Shown: positions 1 through 5,900 of the stretch, one piece after another | Layout: each line of letters opens with the position of its first letter | How positions within the stretch are numbered: the first letter of the stretch is position 1 | Origin: Pseudomonadota bacterium | GTDB lineage: Bacteria; Pseudomonadota; Alphaproteobacteria; Sphingomonadales; Sphingomonadaceae | Length of the DNA: 15,652 nt | Direction: 5' to 3' | Assembly: GCA_023416515.1 (NCBI GenBank) | Contig: JAEZHP010000053.1 | Span: 1 to 15,652, forward strand | Position numbers and translations under genes: made by a program | The notes under the pieces: model-generated | The model's input: the letters and a program-made list of their open reading frames with translations, nothing else | What the model was told of the DNA's origin: nothing | Databases searched by the model: none

Positions 1-21
1 GATCAGTGCGGGGCACTGATC
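1..21. repeat. Perfect inverted repeat, 9-bp arms
   Basis: GATCAGTGC (1-9) and GCACTGATC (13-21) are perfect complements around a GGG loop. The element sits at the very edge of the window and lies inside a possible gene tail (3-68), so it may be a coincidence of coding sequence, a stem of a repeat that continues to the left, or an operator. It has no T-tract and is not a terminator by itself. Confidence 0.4.
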
Positions 22-68
22 CGGGCGATCACCACGCTTCGGCCGCCAAGGCCGGAGCCGGCGGGTAA
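3..68 (+). CDS. Possible C-terminal end of a gene entering from the left
   Basis: Frame 3 is open from the window edge to a TAA at 66-68 and would encode a 21-residue tail ending in AKAGAGG. The stop lies 11 bases before a strong plus-strand terminator, which is where a gene end is expected. Frame 1 is also open but runs straight through the terminator, which makes it less likely. The tail is too short to identify a family, and the gene could equally have ended further left. Confidence 0.25.
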   Translation, partial: SVRGTDPGDHHASAAKAGAGG

Positions 69-79
69 CGAACAAGCGC

Positions 80-114
80 AAGGGCCGTCCCGAAAGGGGC
101 GGCCCTTTCCTTTT
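80..114 (+). terminator. Strong rho-independent terminator
   Basis: A 12-bp stem, AAGGGCCGTCCC (80-91) with GGGGCGGCCCTT (96-107) including one T-G pair, is closed by a GAAA tetraloop and followed by a pyrimidine tract with TTTCC then TTTT (106-114). It is oriented to stop plus-strand transcription arriving from the left, and it marks the boundary between whatever precedes the window and the less G+C-rich protease region. Confidence 0.88.
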
Positions 115-654
115 GAACCGCCCAACGGCAGCTTTGCGCCCATAGGGGACCTTCGCGAGGGCCCGGGTCCTTCCCGAAAGCAGACGTTCGCGCTTGAGCC
201 TGCTGCTCGTTGGGGCCGAAGGAGGTCTGGCCGCGCTAGTCCTCGGTGAATCGCCGAGACACACCAGCACCTCCTAGAGCAGAGCGCCGCACGAGCTTTA
301 GGAAGTTCATAATTCGGGGAAGCGTCAGCCAAGTGGAGGCTGGAGCATCCCACACACGACGTTGAGAGGAGACAAATTCCGACCCGACCAACGCGGCCTA
401 GCTCATCTCTCTCTGCTCGATCATTCGCGCGAAAGACTATTCGGCTATGAAAAGGATGTCGCTACGACGTTTCATAACAAGTGGCTACAAGGTCTCGCTG
501 CATTCACTAAGTGTTTCGACCGCAACAAGGGCATGAGGTCCTCGGTAGAGGCGGAGTTGCTTACCAGAACTCTTCAGATCACTATGCCGGTTCCATGGCA
601 TACGGAACATTTTGCCCTGAATTGCGATTCCGAATGAATCATTGGAGTCAGGAT
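115..654. other. Intergenic stretch without a supported gene
   Basis: About 540 bases between the terminator and the protease start. Reading frames of about 90-115 residues exist on both strands, but they lack a convincing start, codon bias or recognisable family, and the longest minus-strand one runs through the terminator. I looked for a tRNA and see none. The composition is more A/T-rich than the right two-thirds of the window, especially from about 340 onward. The promoter for the protease operon must lie here, but I see no strong -35/-10 pair; the best I find is a weak TTGCTT (557-562) with CACTAT (580-585). Confidence 0.6.
583..602. promoter_or_regulatory. Small inverted repeat upstream of the protease operon
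   Basis: TATGCC (583-588) and GGCATA (597-602) form a 6-bp inverted repeat with an 8-base spacer that also contains part of the palindrome CCATGG. It lies about 50 bases before the protease start codon, a position that would suit an operator or the initially transcribed region. It is short enough to arise by chance. Confidence 0.22.
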
Positions 655-2019
655 ATGCTGAAACGATCCTTCCTCATGATGGTCGCTACCGCCACTCTCT
701 CGTCGGCAGGGATAGTTGTGGCTCAGCAGCCAACCAGAGTGCCACCTTTGCCGACTGCCGAGAATTCAAGGGGACCGGGGCGCGACCTGCAGGTGGAGTT
801 TCTAGCCCAGAAGTACGGCATCTCCCCGCAGGATGCGGCTGAACGTGCGAGTATACTTCGCGACATCCAAGAGGTTGTCCGGGCTGCGGTGGGAAGTGAC
901 GAAGCGGCCTTCGCTGGTGTGTGGGTCGATCACGTCCCGGCTTTTAAGATCATCGTGGGCTTCGCCGGAGAAAGCGAGCGGCGCGAGTTCCTCGATCAGC
1001 TGTCGCCACGCCTGCGCCGCTATGTCCAGATTCGCCATACCGTAAAGGCGCTCGCAGTTGCGCAGAGGGAGGTCAGCGCAATTCACCAGGCGCTTTCCGT
1101 GGCGGGCACTCCGTTCGAGACTTACTTCGAGCCCAGAAGCCAGAACCATATCGTTGTTGTTCCGGATCAGCGCGCCGCCAATACCGTCAGGGGATTGATT
1201 CCGCCTGCGCTGCGGTCGTCAGTGAACATCCGGGTCGGACCTGTGCTGACCACCCACCAGACCAATGTCCGTTCGGGCGATGCAGTTTACGGCGCCTGGG
1301 AGCTCGTGAATTCAAACGGTGACCCGACCTGCACTTACGGTTTTGCCGGCCGAGACAGCAGCGGCCGGGATTCCATCCTCACCGCTGGCCACTGCCAGAC
1401 CAACCCTCCTTATGTGGTGGGCGCCGACGCAAACCATCTAGTCCAGCTGCCTGCCGCCACTGAGACCCGATACGGCGACCAGTATGACTTTCGGCACCAC
1501 GCGGTCGTGGGCCTTGCGACCGGATACTGGGTCTGGTTCGATAATGGCAAGCCGGTGCACAATTATTCGCAATATGTGAACACGGTGCCAGGGTTCGGCG
1601 CCGACGGCTACTTCACGGTGCAGGGCAGGCTTCAATATACAGCATGGAACTCAAACCATTATGTCGGGATGCCTGTGTGTAAAAGCGGCTTTGCGAGCGG
1701 ATTTACGTGCGGCACGGTCGAAGCCAACTGGGTATCGGGTATCGACGTCAGGGGCGTTAGCTATACCGGGTTCGTCCGAGTGAGCGGGTCCACTCAGCAA
1801 GTGATCGCCTTTGGCGGCGACAGCGGCGCCCCCGTCTTCTCCTTCCCGAGCAGTGCATACGAGGTTACGGCTTATGGCCTCCTTAAAGGCGGTGCCACAG
1901 CGGCGAGCGGCGGTCCATGTACCGGAGCAGCTTGCTATTTCGCCTATATGCCAATTGACCGGGTGAACGACCGGGTTCCGTTCCTTCTGCACACCACTCA
2001 GGGGATGTTGGCGCCGTGA
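655..2019 (+). CDS. Secreted chymotrypsin-like serine protease (S1 fold) with pro-region
   Basis: The 454-residue preproprotein begins with a signal peptide (residues 1 to about 23, ending VVAQ). A pro-region of about 180 residues, rich in charged helix, follows, and then a trypsin-fold catalytic domain from about residue 205. The catalytic triad is visible: His246 in ILTAGHC, Asp278 in QYDF and Ser390 in GGDSGAP. Cysteines pair plausibly as 226/247, 342/352 and 422/427; the first two resemble the disulfides of streptogrisin and alpha-lytic protease (family S1E). Such enzymes are exported, fold with the help of the pro-region and cleave themselves free; substrate preference cannot be read from the sequence. 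I chose ATG 655 because GGAG (644-647) and AGGA lie just upstream and the signal peptide starts there; an in-frame ATG at 634 is possible. The gene overlaps the next by four bases. It is clearly less G+C-rich than the genes to the right, which suggests acquisition. Confidence 0.93.
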   Translation: MLKRSFLMMVATATLSSAGIVVAQQPTRVPPLPTAENSRGPGRDLQVEFLAQKYGISPQDAAERASILRDIQEVVRAAVGSDEAAFAGVWVDHVPAFKIIVGFAGESERREFLDQLSPRLRRYVQIRHTVKALAVAQREVSAIHQALSVAGTPFETYFEPRSQNHIVVVPDQRAANTVRGLIPPALRSSVNIRVGPVLTTHQTNVRSGDAVYGAWELVNSNGDPTCTYGFAGRDSSGRDSILTAGHCQTNPPYVVGADANHLVQLPAATETRYGDQYDFRHHAVVGLATGYWVWFDNGKPVHNYSQYVNTVPGFGADGYFTVQGRLQYTAWNSNHYVGMPVCKSGFASGFTCGTVEANWVSGIDVRGVSYTGFVRVSGSTQQVIAFGGDSGAPVFSFPSSAYEVTAYGLLKGGATAASGGPCTGAACYFAYMPIDRVNDRVPFLLHTTQGMLAP

Positions 2020-2438
2020 TCGTGCGAGGCAATCTGATACTTCTCACGTTCGCGGCGCTCGCCGCCTGTAATGACGATGGAGCCGAATGGCCTTACGTGG
2101 TCGACGACCGTTCCGGAGTGGCGATCGTGACCGAGACGCCCGAGGGCGAGCAGCGGCTGCGCAATGCCACGACGGATTACGGAGTGTTCTTCGTTGAAGG
2201 CAATTGCCTGCAGGTCCGTCTGGAGAGCGGTGTCATGACACCTGTTTTTCCGCGTGGCTCCTCCTTCGATTCTGGGGCAGGAGAAGTTCTCGTGGGAGGG
2301 CGGCGCTTCCAGCTTGGACAGCGCTACAGCCTGCCATTCGCGGCTGAAATCGGAACTGGAGCCGGTGAGGCGGCAGCCGCCATCGGCCTTCCCCCTGGCT
2401 GCTCGCGCCGGCTACTCGCCATGGGTTCGCCGGCCTAG
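2016..2438 (+). CDS. Small lipoprotein coupled to the protease gene
   Basis: The 140-residue protein starts at a GTG that overlaps the protease stop (GTGA, 2016-2019), so translation is probably coupled. A short hydrophobic signal leads to a lipobox, LAAC, with Cys18 as the lipid-bearing residue and Asn at position +2, which suggests an outer-membrane lipoprotein facing the periplasm. The body has two further cysteines (64 and 129) and a predicted beta-rich stretch around residues 64-108, with the pattern NCL...PVFPRG...VGGRRFQLG. That pattern resembles small beta domains found in sphingomonad lipoproteins, from memory. I do not recognise a named family. Its place as second gene after a secreted protease suggests an inhibitor, a chaperone for maturation, or immunity against periplasmic protease activity; this is inference only. 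Confidence 0.75.
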   Translation: MIVRGNLILLTFAALAACNDDGAEWPYVVDDRSGVAIVTETPEGEQRLRNATTDYGVFFVEGNCLQVRLESGVMTPVFPRGSSFDSGAGEVLVGGRRFQLGQRYSLPFAAEIGTGAGEAAAAIGLPPGCSRRLLAMGSPA

Positions 2439-2506
2439 CAAAAGTATGCGAAGGGGAACTGCTCGATCTTGAAAGCCGGCATGGCGAAATAGCCGTGTAG
2501 TTTGTG

Positions 2507-2526
2507 GCCCGCGTGTGAGCGCGGGC
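2507..2526. terminator. GC-rich hairpin after the lipoprotein gene
   Basis: GCCCGCG (2507-2513) pairs with CGCGGGC (2520-2526) around a 6-base loop, 68 bases after the lipoprotein stop. No T-run follows on either strand, so it is at best a weak or factor-assisted terminator, or a transcript-stabilising stem between the protease operon and the convergent minus-strand small frames. Confidence 0.3.
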
Positions 2527-2679
2527 GCACAAGTCATGGAGAAGGGCGCCCACGTTGCGCCGGGGCGACCATCAGCCAGAATAGCAAAGGGTCTGTCGTG
2601 TGCTTGGCCACCCGTGGCGAGAGGCGATCATCTGGTGCGCAGGCGCCCGGCTCGATTGCTTCGCCCAAAGAGACTGTGG

Positions 2680-2754
2680 TTACTGAAGCGGGCCGATCCG
2701 CCGGCGCTTGAGCTCCCTTTGGAGCTCTAGGATTAGCTCCTTAATCGCGTTCAC
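2680..2754 (-). CDS. Candidate micro-ORF, 24 residues, basic helix
   Basis: Reading the minus strand, GTG at 2754 opens a 24-residue frame whose pattern IKELILELQRELKRRR is a strongly amphipathic, basic helix. The start overlaps the end of the 54-residue frame (2741-2905). There is no clear ribosome site; AGGA is adjacent to the start and GGGGA lies further upstream. It could be the C-terminus of a degraded longer gene rather than an independent peptide. A 7-bp perfect hairpin (2710-2727) is embedded in it. Confidence 0.2.
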   Translation of the reverse strand: MNAIKELILELQRELKRRRIGPLQ

Positions 2755-2905
2755 GTCCTGCTGGGTCCCCTATCGCTAGTAGCGTGCGCGGAAACGAGAT
2801 CTCGGCGTGCACGCTCTGGGCCCCGGAGTCGACGCAAACTGCGAACGGCAGCGTCAAGGTTTTGCCTAGGGGTGCCAGGGAGTTCCATCCCGGGATTGCT
2901 GCCAC
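2741..2905 (-). CDS. Candidate small ORF, 54 residues, unknown
   Basis: On the minus strand a GTG at 2905 is preceded by GGAG at 7 bases, a good ribosome site. The frame encodes 54 residues, including a beta-like stretch TLTLPFAVCVDSG followed by HAEISFPRTLLAIG, with one cysteine (residue 24). Its residue composition looks like protein rather than random frame. It begins 25 bases after the stop of the membrane-helix frame upstream and overlaps the start of the 24-residue frame downstream. I do not recognise it. Alternatives are a fragment of a larger gene broken by frameshifts, or chance. Confidence 0.35.
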   Translation of the reverse strand: MAAIPGWNSLAPLGKTLTLPFAVCVDSGAQSVHAEISFPRTLLAIGDPAGRERD

Positions 2906-2930
2906 GACAGGACTCCGGCGGCAACGGGAG

Positions 2931-3014
2931 TCACGTTAGGAGCAAAGCGGCTGCCAGCGCGATCACCATGAGCGTGATTAAGGCCGAAACCACGACCAGC
3001 CTTCGTTCCTGCAC
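2931..3014 (-). CDS. Candidate 27-residue single-helix membrane peptide
   Basis: On the minus strand GTG 3014 opens a frame that reads VQERR, then an uninterrupted run of about 20 hydrophobic residues (LVVVSALITLMVIALAAALL), then a stop. That is the shape of a small membrane peptide with a charged cytoplasmic N-terminus. GAAGG lies about 8 bases before the start. The in-frame stop upstream is only about 8 codons away, so the peptide cannot be much longer in this frame. It could also be a relic of a transmembrane segment of a dead gene. Confidence 0.32.
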   Translation of the reverse strand: MQERRLVVVSALITLMVIALAAALLLT

Positions 3015-3279
3015 GCCAACTACCTTCGCGGATCATCTGGGCACATCACACCGAGCTTCCGAACGAACAGCGCCAAACTTACGCCCTCCTCGGTCGATGA
3101 TTGCGCTCAGTCCTTACTCGAAACCCTGGTGGCTTGGTCAGAGTTCCGTCCTTCCACCTGCGCCGTCGCTTCGACGATGTCCGATTTGCACCCTTTCCTG
3201 GCGAGAAGCGGTCATTCTGCTTTCGGCCAAGTTCCGACCTTGAAGAATCCGACGGGTGATCCAGATCGGTTATAATATC

Positions 3280-3308
3280 TTGACATCGTAACGCTGTTCT
3301 GGTACACA
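3280..3308 (+). promoter_or_regulatory. Housekeeping-type promoter for the HTH gene
   Basis: A perfect TTGACA (3280-3285) is followed after 17 bases by TACACA (3303-3308), about 50 bases before the HTH start codon. Just upstream is a perfect TATAAT (3271-3276) with no matching -35 at the proper distance, so it may be an A/T-rich upstream element or part of a second promoter. Confidence 0.55.
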
Positions 3309-3358
3309 CAGCCTAGGCTGGAGCGCTGCGCCTGACGCGGCGGCGGGAGGCAATCGAC

Positions 3359-4213
3359 ATGGGTGGGAGACGGAAGGGTGCCGCTTGGCGGCGCCCGTTT
3401 TTGCGTGCGCTCGGGCGGACCGGGAATGTGCGGATGGCGGCCGCGGCGGCGGGGGTGGATCATTCGACCGCTTATGCTCTGAGGAAGGGGGATCGGCGGT
3501 TTGCAAGGGCTTGGGAGCGGGCGTTGGAGCGGGCTCGCGATTGCGTGGGGGAGCGGCTTGGGCCTTCGGCGAAGCTTAGGACAAGCTTCGGCCAGGACGA
3601 GCGGAGAGATCGCGACGGCTCGCGCGGGCTGCCCCTCCACCATCCTTCGGATGGTCCCCCTCCCCATGCGGCTGCGCCGCACAGGGAGGATTTGAGGGTC
3701 GTGCGGGTCTCCAAGAGGCATGGGCCGCAGGTGGTTCGGGCGGCGGAGGGGCGGTGGTCGGAGGAGAAGGAGAAGGCGTTCTTCCAGGCGCTGTTCGACA
3801 CCGGCAACGTTCGCGCGGCGGCCGCGGCGGTGGGGACCTCGACGACTGCGATCTACAATCGGCGGCGGACTTCGGAACCCTTCGCCGAGGCCTGGGCGGC
3901 CGTGCTGAGCGAGAGTAAGGTCCAGCTCGAGATGAACATGCTTGGAGCGGTCAACCGGGCGCTCGACTCGATCGATCCAGCCGAGCCTCCGCCGATCACC
4001 ATGAGGGAGGCGGTCGCGGTGTTCAGCGCCTGCCGGGACACGGGCGGACCCGGGCGAGGCGGGCCGCACGGGCGCCATGTGCCGCGGATCGCGAGCAACG
4101 CCGAGGTTCGGGAGTCGCTCGTCAAGTCGCTCAAGGCGTTCGGAGTGCGGGTCACTCGGGAGGAGGCGGAGGGCCGGCCTCCCCGCGCTTCGCCGGCGCC
4201 GGAGCAGCATTGA
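3359..4213 (+). CDS. Doubled-HTH protein, phage small-terminase-like, with repeat-derived linker
   Basis: The 284-residue protein has two clearly related helix-turn-helix units. Residues 14-58 contain FLRALGRTGNVRMAAAAAGV and residues 141-186 contain FFQALFDTGNVRAAAAAVGT; both continue with a T-A-Y/T-A-I-Y recognition helix and a FA.AW segment. This arrangement resembles phage small-terminase or homeodomain-like DNA-binding proteins that recur in sphingomonad genomes (family recollection). Residues about 68-111, between the two units, are encoded by palindromic repeats (3561-3604 and 3633-3689), explaining their odd Pro/His/Arg-rich sequence. GGGAGG (3345-3350) lies 8 bases before ATG 3359, supporting the start. 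The C-terminal part (about 243-284) is charged and ends in a disordered Pro/Ala tail. The role is unknown; DNA binding is inferred. Confidence 0.78.
   Translation: MGGRRKGAAWRRPFLRALGRTGNVRMAAAAAGVDHSTAYALRKGDRRFARAWERALERARDCVGERLGPSAKLRTSFGQDERRDRDGSRGLPLHHPSDGPPPHAAAPHREDLRVVRVSKRHGPQVVRAAEGRWSEEKEKAFFQALFDTGNVRAAAAAVGTSTTAIYNRRRTSEPFAEAWAAVLSESKVQLEMNMLGAVNRALDSIDPAEPPPITMREAVAVFSACRDTGGPGRGGPHGRHVPRIASNAEVRESLVKSLKAFGVRVTREEAEGRPPRASPAPEQH
3561..3604. repeat. Palindromic intergenic-type repeat inside a gene (first)
   Basis: CGAAGCTT (3570-3577) and AAGCTTCG (3583-3590) are perfect inverted arms around AGGAC, and the element continues with CCAGGACGAGCGG. This resembles the abundant sphingomonad repeat built on CTTCGGCGAAGCTCAGGAC and AGGACGAGCGG (recollection, not searched). 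Such elements are normally intergenic; here it lies in frame within the doubled-HTH gene. Confidence 0.6.
3633..3689. repeat. Double-hairpin REP-like element inside a gene (second)
   Basis: Outer arms CCCTCC (3633-3638) and GGGAGG (3684-3689) enclose two perfect hairpins: ACCATCC with GGATGGT (3639-3645 and 3649-3655, loop TTC) and TGCGGC with GCCGCA (3667-3672 and 3676-3681, loop TGC), separated by CCCCCTCCCC. This cloverleaf-like layout matches a mobile palindromic repeat common between genes in Sphingomonas, from memory. Here it is translated as part of the linker of the HTH protein. Confidence 0.7.
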
Positions 4214-4292
4214 GCGCTCGGCACGGCTGTAGCTCCCCGGGACTCGGCGGTGACGGCGCGGCGATCTGGCGTGCCGGTTCGATCATCGATAG

Positions 4293-4347
4293 CGAAACGT
4301 CCAGGCTGATCCTGGCGATGCAGCCAAAATGCGCCGGACACGTTTCG
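4293..4347. promoter_or_regulatory. Spaced inverted repeat upstream of the KaiC-like gene
   Basis: CGAAACGT (4293-4300) and ACGTTTCG (4340-4347) are perfect 8-base inverted copies 39 bases apart, in the 171-base gap before the KaiC-like gene. A smaller TTTCG/CGAAA pair follows at 4343-4356. They could be paired binding sites for a regulator or a long leader stem. I see no clear -35/-10 pair in this gap, so the real promoter is unresolved. Confidence 0.28.
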
Positions 4348-4384
4348 TCCGCGAAAGTTTTCACCGCACGATCATGAGGCCCGA

Positions 4385-5899
4385 ATGAATCCGACAGCCG
4401 AAGGAGGCGACGACCCCAGAACGCGCATTTCAACCGGCATTCCCGATCTCGACAACATACTCGGCGGCGGCCTGACCGCCCACCGGGTCTATTTGCTCGA
4501 AGGCACGCCGGGCAGCGGCAAGACCACCATCGCGCTGCAGTTCCTTCTCGACGGCGCCGACGCCGGGGAGAGAGGCCTGTACATCACCCTGTCGGAGACC
4601 GCGGCGGAGCTTCGCGAGGTCGCCCGAAGCCACCATTGGTCGCTCGACGACGTCGAGATTTTCGAGCTGGTCAGCGAGGACGGGCTCGACCTCGACAGCG
4701 AGCAATCGATCCTGGAGCCGTCCGAGGTCGAGCTCGGCGAGACGATCAAGGGCGTGATGGAATGCGTCGACCGGTCGCGCCCCTTGCGGGTCGTGTTCGA
4801 CAGCCTGTCCGAGCTTCGACTGCTCGCCCAGAGCTCGCTTCGCTACCGACGCCAGATCCTCGCGCTGAAGCAATATTTCTCGACCCGCCAGTGCACCGTG
4901 CTGATGCTGGACGACCGAAGCTCCGACCCCAACGACCTTCAGCTGCACAGCATCGCTCACGGAGTGATCACGCTCGAACAGGCGGCCGGCGACTATGGCT
5001 CGGAGCGGCGCCGGCTTCGCGTGGTGAAGATGCGCGGAGTGAAATATCGCGGCGGATTCCACGATTTCGAGATCGAGACCGGCGGGGTTTCGGTGTTCCC
5101 GCGGCTGGTCGCGGCGGAGCATCACCGGCCCTTTACCGGAACGCTGGTTTCGACCGGGATCGAGCGGATCGACGAGATGCTTGGCGGCGGGATCGCGCCG
5201 GGCACCAACACGCTTCTGAGCGGCCCGTCGGGCGTCGGCAAGACCACCACCGCGGTCCGGTGCGGGCTGACGGCGATCGAGCGCGGCGAGAAGGCCGCCT
5301 ATTTCCTGTTCGACGAGGGCAAGGCGACCATGCTCGGCCGGGCCGCGGCGATGAACATGGACCTTCAGCCGCATCTCGACAGCGGGATGCTCCAGCTGAC
5401 GCAGATCGACCCGGCCGAGCTGTCGCCAGGGGAATTTGCGAGCCGGGTGCGCACCGCGGTCGAGAGGGACGGAGTTCGATTCCTCGTCATCGACAGCCTC
5501 AACGCCTTCCTCCAGGCGATGCCGGGCGAGAAATATCTTCTCCTGCAGATGCATGAGATGCTGAGCTATCTCAATCAGCAGGGCGTGATCACGATGCTGG
5601 TCCTGGGCCAGCACGGGATGGTCGGAGACGTGCGATCGGACGTCGATCTGAGCTATCTTTCCGACACCATCTTCCTGTTTCGCTATTTCGAGGCGAAGGG
5701 CTCGCTCCTGAAGGCGTTCAGCGTGGTCAAGAGCCGCGTATCGTCCCACCAGCCGAGCATTCGCGAGTTCCAGCTCACGTCGGCCGGGATCGAGGTCGGA
5801 GCGCCGCTGAAGGATTTCGAAGGCGTCCTGACCGGGGCGCCCGCCTATCGCGGCTCGACCCCGCTGCTCGCGGCCGAGCCTGCCGCGGCCGAGGAATAA
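4385..5899 (+). CDS. KaiC-like double-domain RecA-fold ATPase
   Basis: The 504-residue protein contains two KaiC/RadA-type ATPase domains. Domain 1 (about 15-240) has Walker A GTPGSGKTT (40-48) and Walker B ending at Asp139. Domain 2 (about 250-485) has Walker A GPSGVGKTT (280-288) and Walker B VID ending at Asp370. Cyanobacterial KaiC has paired catalytic acids after each Walker A strand; here domain 1 shows LSET (Ser70-Glu71) and domain 2 FDEG (Asp310-Glu311). Aligned by eye to the KaiC phosphosites Ser431/Thr432, this protein has Ser423/Tyr424 in LSYLSDT. The length is close to KaiC (about 519). No kaiA or kaiB is nearby, so a circadian oscillator is not implied; KaiC-like proteins next to sensor kinases are thought to act in signalling. 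The kinase gene starts one base after the stop. ATG 4385 is preceded by GAGG (4376-4379). Confidence 0.92.
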   Translation: MNPTAEGGDDPRTRISTGIPDLDNILGGGLTAHRVYLLEGTPGSGKTTIALQFLLDGADAGERGLYITLSETAAELREVARSHHWSLDDVEIFELVSEDGLDLDSEQSILEPSEVELGETIKGVMECVDRSRPLRVVFDSLSELRLLAQSSLRYRRQILALKQYFSTRQCTVLMLDDRSSDPNDLQLHSIAHGVITLEQAAGDYGSERRRLRVVKMRGVKYRGGFHDFEIETGGVSVFPRLVAAEHHRPFTGTLVSTGIERIDEMLGGGIAPGTNTLLSGPSGVGKTTTAVRCGLTAIERGEKAAYFLFDEGKATMLGRAAAMNMDLQPHLDSGMLQLTQIDPAELSPGEFASRVRTAVERDGVRFLVIDSLNAFLQAMPGEKYLLLQMHEMLSYLNQQGVITMLVLGQHGMVGDVRSDVDLSYLSDTIFLFRYFEAKGSLLKAFSVVKSRVSSHQPSIREFQLTSAGIEVGAPLKDFEGVLTGAPAYRGSTPLLAAEPAAAEE

Positions 5900-5900
5900 G

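Larger units (their letters stand above)
2439..3358. other. Gene-poor region, possibly with degraded genes
   Basis: About 920 bases lie between the lipoprotein stop and the HTH gene. No plus-strand frame looks coding. The minus strand holds three small frames in a row (2931-3014, 2741-2905, 2680-2754, listed separately) that together look like either a micro-operon or the remains of a longer gene. Perfect short hairpins occur at 2507-2526 and 2710-2727. The composition is mixed and lower in G+C than the genes to the right. The last 80 bases carry the promoter of the HTH gene. Confidence 0.55.

Noticed and set aside
200..300. Possible tRNA or structured RNA
   Set aside because: Short complementary segments exist, but no cloverleaf with a T-loop GTTC motif and CCA-compatible acceptor could be drawn.
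3..353. 116-residue minus-strand frame at the left end
   Set aside because: It runs through a 12-bp terminator stem and is Cys/Arg/Ser-rich as in random frames.
362..637. 91-residue plus-strand frame before the protease
   Set aside because: No recognisable family and no clear start context; it overlaps the probable promoter region of the protease.
3079..3309. 76-residue minus-strand frame upstream of the micro-ORFs
   Set aside because: Arg/Lys/Pro-rich with no helix or motif pattern, and it covers the promoter of the HTH gene. It could be relic sequence but I cannot support a gene.
3212..4210. 332-residue minus-strand frame opposite the HTH gene
   Set aside because: Arg/Pro-rich without motifs; the plus strand has a good ribosome site, promoter and repeated HTH units.
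4385..5899. Circadian clock kaiC
   Set aside because: The protein is KaiC-like, but no kaiA or kaiB is present in the window and the phosphosite and catalytic residues differ, so naming it a clock gene would overstate the evidence.
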